From: Pseudomonas fluorescens
GTDB lineage: Bacteria; Pseudomonadota; Gammaproteobacteria; Pseudomonadales; Pseudomonadaceae
DNA length: 64,000 nt
Reading direction: 5' to 3'
NCBI RefSeq assembly: GCF_000967965.1
Contig: NZ_LACC01000016.1
Location: 63,951 to 127,950 of the forward strand
Shown here: piece after piece, positions 46,276-55,800 of the stretch
Position numbering within the stretch: position 1 is the first letter of the stretch
Layout: each line of letters starts with the position of its first letter
Made by a program: the position numbers and the translations under genes
The notes under the pieces: generated by a model
What the model was told of the DNA's origin: nothing
Seen by the model: the letters and a program-made list of their open reading frames with translations, nothing else
Databases searched by the model: none

Positions 46276-46751
46276 GCAACACCTGTGGAGGAGGTAGATA
46301 CCGGGAACACCGGCTTGTCTTGTACATACTTGATGCCCGGATTGACCACCAACTGGCCGTGGATCAGGGCTTTGGAGCCGAGCAGCAGGCGATAACGCAT
46401 GGACTTGCGGCAGGCGAGCGTGAACTCGACCCGCCAGACCCGATCACCAAGGGCCAGGGTGGTGCTGATCACGTATCGCACCTGCGCGTGACCGTTTGAG
46501 CTTTTAATGGTTTTCATCGTCACCAACGGAGCTTCGCAGCGTCGGTGGCGCAGTTGTACGACGGAACCCAGGTGGGCGGTAAAACGCACCCACTGCTCAC
46601 CATCGCGCTCGAACGGCTCGATTTCGGTGGCGTGGAGGCTTGAGGTGCTGGCACCGGTGTCGATTTTTGCCCGAAGGCCGGCGACTCCCAAATCCGGGAG
46701 CGCCACCCACTCGCGCAGACCGACAACGGTCAAATGGTCAAATGTCTTCAA
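46272..46751 (-). CDS. rimB: RimB, retropepsin-like ATP-dependent zinc-protease family protein
   Basis: This 159-residue protein of the RimK-linked aspartic protease family has the active-site motif [14 protein letters not shown] (catalytic Asp near residue 31) and a C-terminal [17 protein letters not shown]. Members remove the glutamate tail added by RimK. The start is TTG at 46751 inside the end of the preceding small gene, with weak ribosome site, so translation is probably coupled. It overlaps rimK (46272-46275). Confidence 0.9.
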   Translation of the reverse strand: MKTFDHLTVVGLREWVALPDLGVAGLRAKIDTGASTSSLHATEIEPFERDGEQWVRFTAHLGSVVQLRHRRCEAPLVTMKTIKSSNGHAQVRYVISTTLALGDRVWRVEFTLACRKSMRYRLLLGSKALIHGQLVVNPGIKYVQDKPVFPVSTSSTGVA

Positions 46752-46887
46752 TAGTGCTCAACCGGTAAAACCGCTCGGGCCGCATACGGCCGGATTCGCG
46801 GTATTCACGCAGAATAATGATTAAAAGGCGACAGATATCTACGGCCCGGATTTCCAGCCTCCCAAGGAGGTTATGGAATGTCAGCAT
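46738..46887 (-). CDS. rimA: Candidate RimA, small protein at head of rim operon
   Basis: The frame codes for 49 residues, starting MLTFHNLLGRLEIRAVDICR and ending [16 protein letters not shown], with a central amphipathic helix. It lies directly upstream of rimB and overlaps it by 14 bases. In P. fluorescens the operon is rimA-rimB-rimK and RimA is a small protein of about this size, so position and size fit. No strong ribosome site is seen before ATG, and the identification is by context rather than sequence recognition. Confidence 0.5.
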   Translation of the reverse strand: MLTFHNLLGRLEIRAVDICRLLIIILREYRESGRMRPERFYRLSTIEDI

Positions 46888-46966
46888 TGTAATCCGAGCC
46901 GGTGAAATTCTTGGTACGTCAGAAACGGTAGTACAGTTCACCAATATTTCAGAATGAGGAAATTCC

Positions 46967-47374
46967 ATGGCACAAAAAAACGAAGAGGACGACAAAGTCC
47001 GCCTCGATAAATGGTTGTGGGCTGCACGATTCTACAAAACCCGCGCCCTGGCCAAGGCGGCGATTGAAAGCGGCAAGGTGCATTGCCGGGGCGAACGCTG
47101 CAAGCCGGGCAAGGAGCCGCGTATTGGCGACGAATTTGTGATTCGCACAGGTTTCGAAGAGCGCACGGTGGTAGTCCTGGCACTGTCGATCGTTCGTCGC
47201 GGCGCACCGCAGGCGCAAACCTTGTATGCCGAAACCCTGGCCAGCATCGCCAAGCGCGAAGAGGCCGCGGCGCAAAGAAAAGCCGGAGCCCTGGGCGTGA
47301 GCACCGACGGTAAGCCGAGCAAGAAGCAGCGGCGGGATTTGTTCAAGTTTCGTGGCAGCAGTAACGACGACTAA
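46967..47374 (+). CDS. hslR: Ribosome-associated heat-shock protein Hsp15
   Basis: This 135-residue S4-domain protein binds stalled 50S subunits with nascent chains. The S4 motif VRLDKWLWAARFYKTRALAKAAIESGKVHCRGERCKPG is at about 11-48, and the basic C-terminus ends KPSKKQRRDLFKFRGSSNDD. It is divergent from the rim operon and precedes hslO (Hsp33), which in other gamma-proteobacteria is its usual partner. The N-terminus MAQKNEEDDK is acidic. Confidence 0.93.
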   Translation: MAQKNEEDDKVRLDKWLWAARFYKTRALAKAAIESGKVHCRGERCKPGKEPRIGDEFVIRTGFEERTVVVLALSIVRRGAPQAQTLYAETLASIAKREEAAAQRKAGALGVSTDGKPSKKQRRDLFKFRGSSNDD

Positions 47375-47407
47375 TACAGATATTTCTTGGGCGAGTGCCA
47401 GACCGCT

Positions 47408-47474
47408 ATCGCGGGCAAGCCCGTTCCCACAAGGGTTTGTGCCGTTCCTGTGGGAGCGTGGCTTGCCCGCGATC
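47408..47474. repeat. REP pair, CGCGGGCAAGCCCG type, closely spaced
   Basis: ATCGCGGGCAAGCCCGTTCC and GGGAGCGTGGCTTGCCCGCG inverted; arms diverge (GTTCCC, CGTGGC). Between hslR and hslO. Confidence 0.75.
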
Positions 47475-47742
47475 GAGTGCGCAGCACTCGCCAGGTTTCA
47501 CCGCGCCTTCAGGCCAAGACTTGCAATTGACCCGGTGCGCATCCATATCTGTGCCTGGCCAGCAGTGCATCGCAAGGACGATATCGCCGCTCGTCGAAAA
47601 TCACACACAGTCTCTGACCTGTAGGCCATAACCACATTGCCAGCAGTGCAGGACGGGAAACGACCCGGAACCCATCAGCGCTTGTTCCACCTTGCTTGGA
47701 TCAGGCCCGGATTGTTCATAAAATGCCTTTCATGGCTGAACG

Positions 47743-47766
47743 TTGCGCACCCGAGGGGTGGCGCAA
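47743..47766 (+). promoter_or_regulatory. Strong hairpin in hslO leader
   Basis: TTGCGC (47743-47748) pairs with GCGCAA (47761-47766) and inside it ACCC pairs with GGGT, making a nearly continuous 10 bp stem with a one-base bulge. It lies about 54 bases upstream of the hslO start, after a possible -10 box CATAAAAT at 47717. It could act as a leader element affecting translation. Confidence 0.4.
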
Positions 47767-47819
47767 GGGCAATTTCTTGTTTCCTGTAACCTTTTTCACT
47801 ACTTCAGATACCCAGACCT

Positions 47820-48722
47820 ATGACCGATCACGCGGATAACGACTTCACACAACGCTTCATCTTCGATGACAGCGACACCCGTGGCGAGCTGGTCTCGTTG
47901 GAGCTCAGCTACGCCGAAGTCCTGGCCAAACACGCCTACCCGCAGCCGGTCGCGCAACTGCTCGGCGAGCTGATGGCGGCCGCATCGTTGCTGGTCGGCA
48001 CGTTGAAGTTCGATGGCTTGCTGATTCTGCAGGCACGCTCCGAAGGCCCGATCCCGCTGCTGATGATCGAGTGCTCCAGCGAGCGTGACATCCGGGGTCT
48101 GGCCCGTTACGAGGCCGACCGCATTGCCCTTGACGCTACCCTGGCTGACCTGATGCCGGACGGCTCGCTGACATTGACCGTCGACCCGAAACGGGGCCAA
48201 CGCTACCAGGGCGTCGTCGATCTGGATGGCGAAACGTTGTCCGACTGCTTCACCAACTACTTCGTCATGTCCCAGCAGATTGGCACCCGCATCAAGCTCT
48301 GTGCCGATGGTCGTCGCGCCCGTGGCCTGTTGCTGCAGCAACTGCCGGCCGACCGTTTGAAAGACGATGACGAACGCGCCGCCAGCTGGCAGCACATCAC
48401 CACCCTGGGTGGTACGCTGACCGCCGATGAGCTGTTGAGCCTGGACAACGAAACCGTGTTGCATCGCCTGTACCACGACGAGCAGGTGCGTCTGTTCGAT
48501 GTGCAGAAGCTGCGCTTCCGTTGCAGCTGCTCGCGCGAACGTTCGGCCAATGCGCTGGTCAGTCTGGGTATGGAAGACGCGCAGCAATTGGTGGTCGAAC
48601 ACGGTGGCAACATCGAAATCGATTGCCAGTTCTGCAACCAGCGCTACCTGTTTGACGCGGCCGATGTCACTCAATTGTTCGCCGGCGCGGGTATCGAGAC
48701 GCCGTCAGATACCCGTCACTAA
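47820..48722 (+). CDS. hslO: Redox-regulated chaperone Hsp33
   Basis: This 300-residue holdase is activated by oxidation. The N-terminal domain has [43 protein letters not shown]; the C-terminal zinc center has CSC (RCSCSRE) and CQFC ([10 protein letters not shown]), four cysteines that bind zinc when reduced and form disulfides under stress. It is downstream of hslR. Length is normal. Confidence 0.95.
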   Translation: MTDHADNDFTQRFIFDDSDTRGELVSLELSYAEVLAKHAYPQPVAQLLGELMAAASLLVGTLKFDGLLILQARSEGPIPLLMIECSSERDIRGLARYEADRIALDATLADLMPDGSLTLTVDPKRGQRYQGVVDLDGETLSDCFTNYFVMSQQIGTRIKLCADGRRARGLLLQQLPADRLKDDDERAASWQHITTLGGTLTADELLSLDNETVLHRLYHDEQVRLFDVQKLRFRCSCSRERSANALVSLGMEDAQQLVVEHGGNIEIDCQFCNQRYLFDAADVTQLFAGAGIETPSDTRH

Positions 48723-48834
48723 AACGGTTCAGCGCAGGTAAATTCACTGCCTTGCGCCGGATTAACGCCGTTACGACAGGAGGGGTCTACTTTTTTTGGG
48801 CTTTTCTGGCATAATCCGGCCCACTTTTTCCACG

Positions 48835-48891
48835 GTAGTAGTGCACGACTTTCTACTACAAAAACGTTTGGAGCACTCGGCCACTGGCCGA
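48835..48891 (+). promoter_or_regulatory. Two hairpins in the pckA leader
   Basis: GTAGTAG (48835-48841) pairs with CTACTAC (48853-48859). TCGGCCA (48877-48883) pairs with TGGCCGA (48885-48891), ending 11 bases before the pckA ATG, just upstream of GGGGAACCTC. A probable -10 box CATAAT lies at about 48810. The second hairpin could influence ribosome access. Confidence 0.5.
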
Positions 48892-48902
48892 CGGGGAACC
48901 TC

Positions 48903-50444
48903 ATGACGCAAGCCAACAATGCCGTGTACACCGATCTGAGTGTTGATGATCTGGTTAAAGAAGCCCTCAACCGTGGTGAAGGCGAGCTTGCCGATACCGG
49001 CGCACTGGTTGTTCGTACCGGTCACCGTACCGGCCGTTCGCCAGTCGATCGTTTCATCGTTGAAGAGCCTAGCACCCAGGCCGCCATCGCCTGGGGACCG
49101 ATCAACCGCAAGTTCCCGGCCGACAAGTTCGACGCCCTGTGGGCTCGCGTTGAGGCATTCAACAACGCGCAAGAGCATTTCGTTTCCTACGTACATGTAG
49201 GTGCGGCTTCCGAGCACTACCTGGCTGTGAAGATGACCACCCAGACTGCCTGGCAGAACCTGTTCGGCCGTTGCCTGTTCATCAACCCAGCTCAGTACAA
49301 CCCGGCGGGTCGTGACGAGTGGCAAGTCCTCAATGTTGCCAACTTCGAGTGCGTACCAGAGCGTGACGGCACCAACTCCGACGGCTGCGTGATCCTCAAC
49401 TTCGCACAGAAGAAAGTGCTGATCGCCGGCATGCTTTACGCCGGTGAAATGAAGAAAGCCATGTTCTCGGTGCAGAACTTCCTGCTGCCGGCTGCCGACG
49501 TACTGCCAATGCACTGCGCCGCCAACATCGGCGAAGAGGGCGACGTGACCCTGTTCTTCGGTCTGTCCGGTACCGGCAAGACCACCCTGTCGGCCGACGA
49601 AAGCCGTTACCTGATCGGTGACGACGAGCACGGCTGGGGCGAAGGCGTTGTGTTCAACATCGAAGGCGGTTGCTATGCCAAGTGCATCGACCTGTCCGAG
49701 AAAAACGAGCCGGTTATCTGGAAAGCCATCAAGCACGGCGCGGTATTGGAAAACGTCGTTATCGACGATGCCAAGCACGCCGACTACGCTGATGTCAGCC
49801 TGACCCAGAACAGCCGCGCCGCCTACCCGCTGGAGCACGTTGCCAAGCGCTCCGAGAAGAACCTCGGTGGCGAGCCGAACGCTGTGATCTTCCTGACCTG
49901 CGACCTGACCGGCGTACTGCCGCCAGTGTCGATCCTCAACGAAGAACAAGCGGCTTATCACTTCCTGTCCGGTTACACCGCTCTGGTCGGTTCGACCGAA
50001 ATGGGTTCGGGCAGCGGCATCAAGTCGACCTTCTCCACCTGCTTCGGCGCACCGTTCTTCCCGCGTCCGGCCGGTGAATACGCTGAGCTGCTGATCAAGC
50101 GCATCCGCGGCTTCGGCTCCAAGGTCTACCTGGTCAACACCGGCTGGACCGGCGGTGGCTACGGCGTCGGCAAACGCTTCAACATCCCGACCACTCGTGC
50201 CGTGATCGCAGCGATCCAGAGCGGCGCGCTGATCGGTACCGAGACCGAGCACCTGGACACCATCAACCTCGACGTGCCAGTGGCCGTACCGGGCGTTGAG
50301 ACTGGCCTGCTGAACCCACGCAACACCTGGGCCGACAAGCCATCCTACGACGAAGCCGCCAAAGCACTGGCCGGCCTGTTCATCGAGAACTTCAAGAAGT
50401 TCGAAGTGAGCGACGCGATCAAGGCTGCTGGTCCAAAGCTGTAA
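48903..50444 (+). CDS. pckA: ATP-dependent phosphoenolpyruvate carboxykinase
   Basis: This 513-residue enzyme converts oxaloacetate to PEP with ATP, the first step of gluconeogenesis. Kinase-1a [13 protein letters not shown], kinase-2 [20 protein letters not shown]-like [15 protein letters not shown], and the PEPCK motif with RSPVDRF near the start are all visible. It is of the ATP (not GTP) type. It is followed by a strong terminator. Confidence 0.97.
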   Translation: MTQANNAVYTDLSVDDLVKEALNRGEGELADTGALVVRTGHRTGRSPVDRFIVEEPSTQAAIAWGPINRKFPADKFDALWARVEAFNNAQEHFVSYVHVGAASEHYLAVKMTTQTAWQNLFGRCLFINPAQYNPAGRDEWQVLNVANFECVPERDGTNSDGCVILNFAQKKVLIAGMLYAGEMKKAMFSVQNFLLPAADVLPMHCAANIGEEGDVTLFFGLSGTGKTTLSADESRYLIGDDEHGWGEGVVFNIEGGCYAKCIDLSEKNEPVIWKAIKHGAVLENVVIDDAKHADYADVSLTQNSRAAYPLEHVAKRSEKNLGGEPNAVIFLTCDLTGVLPPVSILNEEQAAYHFLSGYTALVGSTEMGSGSGIKSTFSTCFGAPFFPRPAGEYAELLIKRIRGFGSKVYLVNTGWTGGGYGVGKRFNIPTTRAVIAAIQSGALIGTETEHLDTINLDVPVAVPGVETGLLNPRNTWADKPSYDEAAKALAGLFIENFKKFEVSDAIKAAGPKL

Positions 50445-50466
50445 GCGCTGGATTGAGCTAACGAAG

Positions 50467-50492
50467 AAGCCGCCCCTCGGGGCGGCTTTTTT
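50467..50492 (+). terminator. Rho-independent terminator of pckA
   Basis: AGCCGCCC-CTCG-GGGCGGCT with six T residues. Very strong. Confidence 0.92.
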
Positions 50493-50540
50493 GTGCGCAA
50501 AATTCAGTTTTTCGTGGGCAAGTCAGAATGCGTAGGACCG

Positions 50541-50894
50541 TTACAGGCCCTCGAGCTCATCCGTGTCCCAGCGTTGGGCCTTGATGGCCCGGTAGAGCAT
50601 GCCGATGGTCAAAGGCACCTTCTCGCCGCGACCCTTGGCTTTTCGCTTTAGATTCACGTCAAAGCCGTCGGGCTGGAAATAGCGATAGCTGTCGAAATCC
50701 ACGAAATCGATGGCGAAGTGGTCTTCCAGGGTTTCGATCAAATGCCGGGCGTCTGCACCGTTGCAGCCCAGGTCGAAGTTGATCGAGGTGCCGAGGCTGA
50801 TGGTTTTGCGTTCGGGGAAGCCGAGTTCTTCATGCAGCAGTTGCATGAGTTGCTGCATCAAGTGGTCGTCGGGGAGGTTGGGGGCGAGGTTCAT
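50541..50894 (-). CDS. DUF1493-like small acyl-carrier-type protein
   Basis: The 117-residue product has LMQLLHEELGFPERKTISLGTSINFDLGCNGADARHLIETLEDHFAIDFVDFDSYRYFQPDGFD, a pattern like DUF1493 (ACP-like fold with DLG.DG.DA). The serine of acyl carriers is replaced by Asn/Ala (CNGADA), so it is not an obvious phosphopantetheine carrier. It is the last gene of a set of four small minus-strand genes and overlaps the preceding one by ATGA (50891-50894). Confidence 0.65.
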   Translation of the reverse strand: MNLAPNLPDDHLMQQLMQLLHEELGFPERKTISLGTSINFDLGCNGADARHLIETLEDHFAIDFVDFDSYRYFQPDGFDVNLKRKAKGRGEKVPLTIGMLYRAIKAQRWDTDELEGL

Positions 50895-51076
50895 TGAGGG
50901 AGATCCGTTTGGGCCTGAACGGATCTTATTGGTCGTCGGACTTGAGAGGAAGGGCCGGCTGAGTTGATTGCTTCTGGCTCAGCGTTTTCAGTTTGCACGG
51001 AGGACCGACGTTCACCCCGCAGGATCTCGCTCATTTGTTGCACGCTTTCCATTAGCTCATCAAAAAAACTGCTCAT
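50891..51076 (-). CDS. 61-residue hypothetical protein, NadS-like N-terminus
   Basis: The product starts MSSFFDELMESVQQMSEILR, which resembles the start of NadS/HigA-type antitoxins (FxELxxSVxxxxxILRGE), but the rest (GERRSSVQTENAEPEA...) is disordered and lacks the helix-turn-helix. AGAAGGAAACC stands before the ATG. It may be a truncated antitoxin relic or an unrelated helix. No toxin gene is adjacent. It overlaps the DUF1493-like gene. Confidence 0.5.
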   Translation of the reverse strand: MSSFFDELMESVQQMSEILRGERRSSVQTENAEPEAINSAGPSSQVRRPIRSVQAQTDLPQ

Positions 51077-51184
51077 GGTTTCCTTCTGTATCCGATGAGG
51101 GAATTGAGTGGTTTGTTTCCATCGGAGCAATTCTTGTTTCTTGATCGCTCCTGCGCAGTGCGTGGGAGCGATCTCCATTAAAGA

Positions 51185-51481
51185 TCAGACCGGGGCTTTC
51201 CAGTTGAGCATGCGTTGCTGGGCGACTTTGAGCAGGTCGCAGCCGTCCTGGGTCAGCAGGTAGAGGGCGTGGGTGATGTGCGGGATGTCTTTGATGTCGC
51301 CGTGTTTGAAGCATTGGCAGTGCAGGGTTTGCAGCAGGTCACTGGAGGCCCGGATGCGCTGGAGGGCGGCTTCGAGGATGTCTTGCGGGTTGGCCTCTGT
51401 GTCGATGATCAGGGGCGGGGTGTCGGTTAAGTTCGTTTTGAGTGGACGATATCGATTTGGAAATGGATTTGGTGTGGCCAC
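51185..51481 (-). CDS. Small DUF protein, tandem paralogue A
   Basis: The 98-residue product starts with GTG at 51481 (AGAGG upstream) and shares the layout LIIDTEANPQDILEAALQRIRASSDLLQTLHCQCFKHGDIKDIPHITHALYLLTQDGCDLLKVAQ with the gene at 51728-52018. Both have a small disordered start (RYRPLK or RYHPLK), a helical pair, a CxCF motif and LYLLTQDG. This pattern is typical of small single-domain families of Pseudomonas (DUF3077/6124-like). The role is unknown. Confidence 0.65.
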   Translation of the reverse strand: MATPNPFPNRYRPLKTNLTDTPPLIIDTEANPQDILEAALQRIRASSDLLQTLHCQCFKHGDIKDIPHITHALYLLTQDGCDLLKVAQQRMLNWKAPV

Positions 51482-51691
51482 TGAAGAAAACCTCTAGTAA
51501 GTGGAAATGTGCGTTCTCTCTTATTCGAGTGACCAAGCCCGAGTCGCTGATTTGGCAGCGACAGTCCGGACTATATGTTCGAGCCACTGGCTGGCGATAG
51601 CCGACAAGTTGTCTTGTTTTGTAGGACCTTGCCGAAGCTTTGATAGGGCGTTGCTGACAGACTTATCCACAAGTGCACCGCGTTATCGTTC

Positions 51692-51717
51692 TTCGCGAGC
51701 GGGCTCGCTCCCACAGG
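51692..51717. repeat. Single REP unit between small DUF paralogues
   Basis: TCGCGAGCGGGCTCGCTCCC is one arm of the CTCGCTCC REP type without a partner. Confidence 0.6.
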
Positions 51718-51727
51718 TGGTGGTGCT

Positions 51728-52018
51728 TCAGCCGGTGAATTTCGGCAAGCGCTGGCGGGCGATGTCGAGCAGGTCGTTGCCGTCCTGGGTCAGCAGGTAC
51801 AGGGCGCCGACGATCTTGGGGATGTCGCTCGCTTCGGCCTGTTTGAAACACGTGCAATAAAGGGTTTCGAGCAGGTCGCTGGCGGCGCGGATGCGTTGTC
51901 GGGCGGCGTCGAGGATCTCGAAGGGGTCAGCCTCGGTATCAATGACCAGCACAGGGGTTTCGCTGTAGCGGGTCTTGAGCGGGTGATAGCGGGCTGTCAG
52001 CGTGTCGGTTTTTTTCAT
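51728..52018 (-). CDS. Small DUF protein, tandem paralogue B
   Basis: The 96-residue product MKKTDTLTARYHPLKTRYSE continues LVIDTEADPFEILDAARQRIRAASDLLETLYCTCFKQAEASDIPKIVGALYLLTQDGNDLLDIARQRLPKF. It is about 60 percent identical to paralogue A by eye. AGGA lies 11 bases before ATG. The two genes are in the same direction with a 247-base gap between them that holds a single REP unit and no hidden gene. Function unknown. Confidence 0.65.
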   Translation of the reverse strand: MKKTDTLTARYHPLKTRYSETPVLVIDTEADPFEILDAARQRIRAASDLLETLYCTCFKQAEASDIPKIVGALYLLTQDGNDLLDIARQRLPKFTG

Positions 52019-52466
52019 CGAGTGGGTCCTGTGCGAAATCGGCAAGTGTTCCCGGGCAGGCCGAGACACTGTTTTCAGCCGCGCCGGAAACTATAGAAGG
52101 GTGTGGCGTTGCGGGACAAGACGGCTGAAATGGACAGGCTTTGTAGGGTATTTATCGTGCTCCGAGGATAAGGCTTACACATTGTCGGAGATTTGTGCGA
52201 CGAAGCCGCTGCCGGTAAAAATGCCTACTGGGTTATCAGTCGCTATTGAGCAAGTATTGGCAGAGGGGGGCTTTGGAAACTGTCGGGTATTCCGAGTTTT
52301 GCGGTGGGTGTGCTCGCGAAAGCGATCTGTCAGTCGCCCGACTCCCCAAGCCCTTCCCGCCATTCGCTGTATCATCCGGTATCGTTTTTGCCCCCGACCT
52401 TTTCTCGACTCGCTGCGATCGCCGGCTAGGCTTTTGACTCCGCAGCAGTCAATGGAGTGACAGCTT
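52019..52466. other. 450-base gene-free region upstream of recQ-like gene
   Basis: Mixed-composition sequence without recognisable repeats, terminator or conserved frame. It holds the promoters for paralogue B (minus strand) and the helicase (plus strand). No convincing gene was found. Confidence 0.4.
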
Positions 52467-54401
52467 ATGCACAACACCCTGGAACAGGTTTTCGGTTATC
52501 CACAATTTCGACCCGGTCAGGAGGCGGCCGTCGGTGCTGTGCTGGCGGGGCGCTCGGCGGCGGCGATTTTCCCCACCGGTTCCGGCAAATCCCTTTGCTA
52601 CCAATTGCCGGCGCTGTTGCTGCCGCACCTGACGCTGGTGGTCTCACCGCTGCTGGCGTTGATGCAGGATCAGCTGGCGTTCCTGCAACGCCACGGCATC
52701 TCGGCGGGCAGTATCGATTCTTCGCAGAATCGCGAAGACGCCAGCGATGTCATGGCCCGGGCGAAGTCCGGCGAACTGAAGATTCTGATGATCTCCGTGG
52801 AGCGCCTGAAGAACGAGCGCTTCCGGCATTTTTTGCAGCAAGTACCGATCTCGCTGCTGGTGGTGGACGAGGCGCACTGCATTTCCGAATGGGGGCATAA
52901 CTTTCGCCCGGACTACCTCAAGCTTCCCGACTATCAACGCCAGTTCAACATCCCGCAGGTATTGCTGTTGACCGCAACGGCGACGCCCAAGGTCATTGCC
53001 GACATGCAGGCGAAATTCGCCATCGCCGTCGACGATGTGGTGACCACCGGTTTCTATCGCCCGAACCTCAATTTGCTGGTGGAGCCGGTTCGCGGAGCGG
53101 ACAAGCGCAGGCGTCTTGTCGAGTGGATGAGCCAGCGTCCGGACCAGCCGAGCATCGTCTATGTCACCTTGCAGAAAACCGCCGAGCACATCGCTGAACA
53201 CCTGAACCGCAACGGCATTCAGGCCGAGGCTTATCACGCCGGGTTGCCCCACGAGCAACGGGAAGCGATCCAGCGCCGATTCATGGGCGGGCAGTCCAAT
53301 TGCATCGTCGCCACCATCGCTTTCGGCATGGGTATCGACAAGAGTGACATCCGCAACGTGGTGCATTTCGACCTGCCCAAATCCATCGAAAACTACAGCC
53401 AGGAAATCGGCCGCGCCGGGCGTGACGGGCAGCCGTCGGACTGCCTGGTGTTGGCCAACCGCGACAGCCTCAATGTGCTGGAGAACTTCGTCTACGGCGA
53501 CACGCCCGAACTGGATGGCATCCGTTGCGTGCTTGACGAGATGCATGCCGCTGCAACCGAAGGCCAGTGGGAGTTTCTGCTGGGGCCGTTAGCAGACCAG
53601 AGCAATATTCGCCAGTTGCCGCTCAAGACCTTGCTGGTGCAACTCGAATTGCGCGGGCTGATCGCCCCGCGCTACGCGTACTACGCCGAGTACCGTTTCA
53701 AGTATGTGCAGGAGCCCGAGGTGCTATTGGCGCGTTTCGAAGGCGAGCGCAGGGATTTTGTCGCTGCGATCATCCAGACCTCCAGCCGCGCCCGGACCTG
53801 GGCCACGGTGAATTTCGAGGCGTTGTACGAGCAGCATCAGGCCGAGCGCAGTCGGGTGGTCAAGGCACTGGATTACTTCCAGGAAAAGGGCTGGGTGGAG
53901 CTCGAAAGCAAGCAGATGACCGAGGTCTACAGCGTGCTGCTAAGCGGTTTCGACAGCGCCGCATTGAGCGAGGAACTGCACAGCTATTTCACTCGGCATG
54001 AGCGCACCGAGGTCGCGCGGATTCACGCGATGCTGGACCTGTTCGCCACCGACCGTTGCCTGGGTTATCGCTTGGCCGAGTATTTCGGTGATCACAATGC
54101 CCCGCAGCAATGCGGGCATTGTTCGGTGTGTCATGGGCAAGTGGCGCGGCTACCGGCACCACCGGAGTTGCCGGCGCTTGTGGATAAGAATTTCGAGGCG
54201 CTGTGTGGCGGTTTTATCCACAGGCACGAGCAGCACACGGGCAACCTGCCATCGGCTGAACGCGTGACACGGTTTCTGTGCGGGATCAGCGTGCCGTTGT
54301 TCACAAAGCTCAAGGCGCGGTCGATTCCCGGGTTTGCGGCGCTGGAAGATTATCCGTATGCCGGGGTGCGCAGTTGGGCCGAGCGGCATCTTGCCGGCTG
54401 A
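52467..54401 (+). CDS. RecQ-family DNA helicase without HRDC
   Basis: This 644-residue protein has helicase motif I PTGSGKSLCYQLPA near 35-45, DEAH box VVDEAHCISEWGHNFRPDY near 140, motif VI QEIGRAGRDG, and a zinc-binding region YFGDHNAPQQCGHCSVC near 545. No HRDC domain follows; the last 90 residues (VDKNFEALCGGFIHRHEQHTGNLP...) are of another type. It is thus a RecQ-like enzyme other than the canonical RecQ, of a form common in Pseudomonas, and probably acts in recombination or repair. The ribosome site GGAGTGA precedes ATG. Confidence 0.88.
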   Translation: MHNTLEQVFGYPQFRPGQEAAVGAVLAGRSAAAIFPTGSGKSLCYQLPALLLPHLTLVVSPLLALMQDQLAFLQRHGISAGSIDSSQNREDASDVMARAKSGELKILMISVERLKNERFRHFLQQVPISLLVVDEAHCISEWGHNFRPDYLKLPDYQRQFNIPQVLLLTATATPKVIADMQAKFAIAVDDVVTTGFYRPNLNLLVEPVRGADKRRRLVEWMSQRPDQPSIVYVTLQKTAEHIAEHLNRNGIQAEAYHAGLPHEQREAIQRRFMGGQSNCIVATIAFGMGIDKSDIRNVVHFDLPKSIENYSQEIGRAGRDGQPSDCLVLANRDSLNVLENFVYGDTPELDGIRCVLDEMHAAATEGQWEFLLGPLADQSNIRQLPLKTLLVQLELRGLIAPRYAYYAEYRFKYVQEPEVLLARFEGERRDFVAAIIQTSSRARTWATVNFEALYEQHQAERSRVVKALDYFQEKGWVELESKQMTEVYSVLLSGFDSAALSEELHSYFTRHERTEVARIHAMLDLFATDRCLGYRLAEYFGDHNAPQQCGHCSVCHGQVARLPAPPELPALVDKNFEALCGGFIHRHEQHTGNLPSAERVTRFLCGISVPLFTKLKARSIPGFAALEDYPYAGVRSWAERHLAG

Positions 54402-54543
54402 ACCAAAACCCTTTGGGATCTCAGGGCCTGGCAGTGCTACATCCATCCGCTGAATGTTGCTCATCACAGGAATAAATTTCAAAAAAACCCGGTGGCTGAC
54501 TATGGTGGTGGCTGTCTTCGGATCGCCAACAAGAGAACAAAAC

Positions 54544-55770
54544 ATGAGCCAGACACCGTCGAATATTCAGCGCGCCGCCGTCATCGGCGCGGGCACCATG
54601 GGCCGTGGCATTGTCATGTGCCTGGCCAACGCCGGAGTGGCCGTGCAGTGGGTCGACAACAATCCGCAAATGCTGGAGCAAGCGCTGGCCACCGTGGCGG
54701 ACGCCTACGCTCACAACGTACGTCAGGGCCGCATTGATCAGGGCGAGGCCGATGCCCGTGTCGCGCGCGTGACTGCGGCAGATGGGTATGTGGCCATCCG
54801 CGATGTCGACCTGGTCATCGAAGCAGTGTACGAAAACCTTGAGCTCAAGCAGAAAATCTTCCGTGAGCTCGATGGCTTGCTCAAGCCTGAAGCGATTCTG
54901 GCGAGCAATACTTCGGCACTGGACATCGATGCCATCGCCGCAGCCACACGCCGGCCGCAGCAAGTGCTGGGCCTGCACTTCTTCAGCCCGGCGCACATCA
55001 TGAAACTGCTGGAAATCGTCCGTGGCGCGCAGACTGCACCGGCGGTGCTCGACGCGGCGCTGGCGCTCGGCCAGCGCATGGGCAAGATCAGTGTGGTGTC
55101 GGGCAATTGCGACGGTTTCATAGGCAACCGCATGCTCAATACCTATGTGCTCGAAGCGCGGAAAATGCTGCTGGAAGGCGCTTATCCGTATCAGGTGGAC
55201 GCAGCGCTGCAGGGCTTCGGTTTCGCCATGGGGCCGTTCCGCATGTTCGACGTGGTGGGCGTCGACCTGCAATGGCGCTCGCGCCAGTTGTCCGGTATCG
55301 GGCAGGATGCACCGGAGGTCCAGGTGGATAACCGTTTGTGTGAGCAGGGACGTTTCGGCCAGAAGAGTGGCAACGGCTTTTATCACTATGAACCGGGCAG
55401 TCGTCAGGCCGAACACGATCCGCAGGTCGACGCACTGGTGCTTCAAGTCAGTGAGGAACTGGGGTTCCAGCGCCGCGAGATCGGCCCGGAAGAGATTCTC
55501 GAGCGCTGCTTGCTGGCACTGGTCAACGAAGGCGCGAAGATCTTGCAGGAAGGCATTGCCGGGTCGGCTCACGATATCGATCTGGTCTACCTCAACGGTT
55601 ACGGTTTCCCGGCGGACAAGGGCGGGCCGATGGCCTGGGCGGATCAGCAAGGGTTGGCGGACATTCATCGGCGCTTGATGGACCTTGAAACGCGTCAGGG
55701 CGATCACTGGAAACCGGCGCGGGTGATTGGCGAGTTGGCGGCGGCTGGCAAAGGCTTTGCTGACAAGTGA
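54544..55770 (+). CDS. 3-hydroxyacyl-CoA dehydrogenase
   Basis: This 408-residue enzyme oxidises 3-hydroxyacyl-CoA to 3-ketoacyl-CoA with NAD. The NAD motif GAGTMGRGI is at 15-23, catalytic His in [20 protein letters not shown] near 140-155, and the C-terminal half has two 3HCDH-C repeats with [18 protein letters not shown]. It resembles the dehydrogenase half of FadB/FadJ without the hydratase domain. ATG at 54544 follows AAGAGAACAA. It precedes a thioesterase gene by 190 bases, separated by a REP. Confidence 0.92.
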   Translation: MSQTPSNIQRAAVIGAGTMGRGIVMCLANAGVAVQWVDNNPQMLEQALATVADAYAHNVRQGRIDQGEADARVARVTAADGYVAIRDVDLVIEAVYENLELKQKIFRELDGLLKPEAILASNTSALDIDAIAAATRRPQQVLGLHFFSPAHIMKLLEIVRGAQTAPAVLDAALALGQRMGKISVVSGNCDGFIGNRMLNTYVLEARKMLLEGAYPYQVDAALQGFGFAMGPFRMFDVVGVDLQWRSRQLSGIGQDAPEVQVDNRLCEQGRFGQKSGNGFYHYEPGSRQAEHDPQVDALVLQVSEELGFQRREIGPEEILERCLLALVNEGAKILQEGIAGSAHDIDLVYLNGYGFPADKGGPMAWADQQGLADIHRRLMDLETRQGDHWKPARVIGELAAAGKGFADK

Positions 55771-55800
55771 TTGTTGTGGCGCCTGTGAGGGCGCCTTCGT

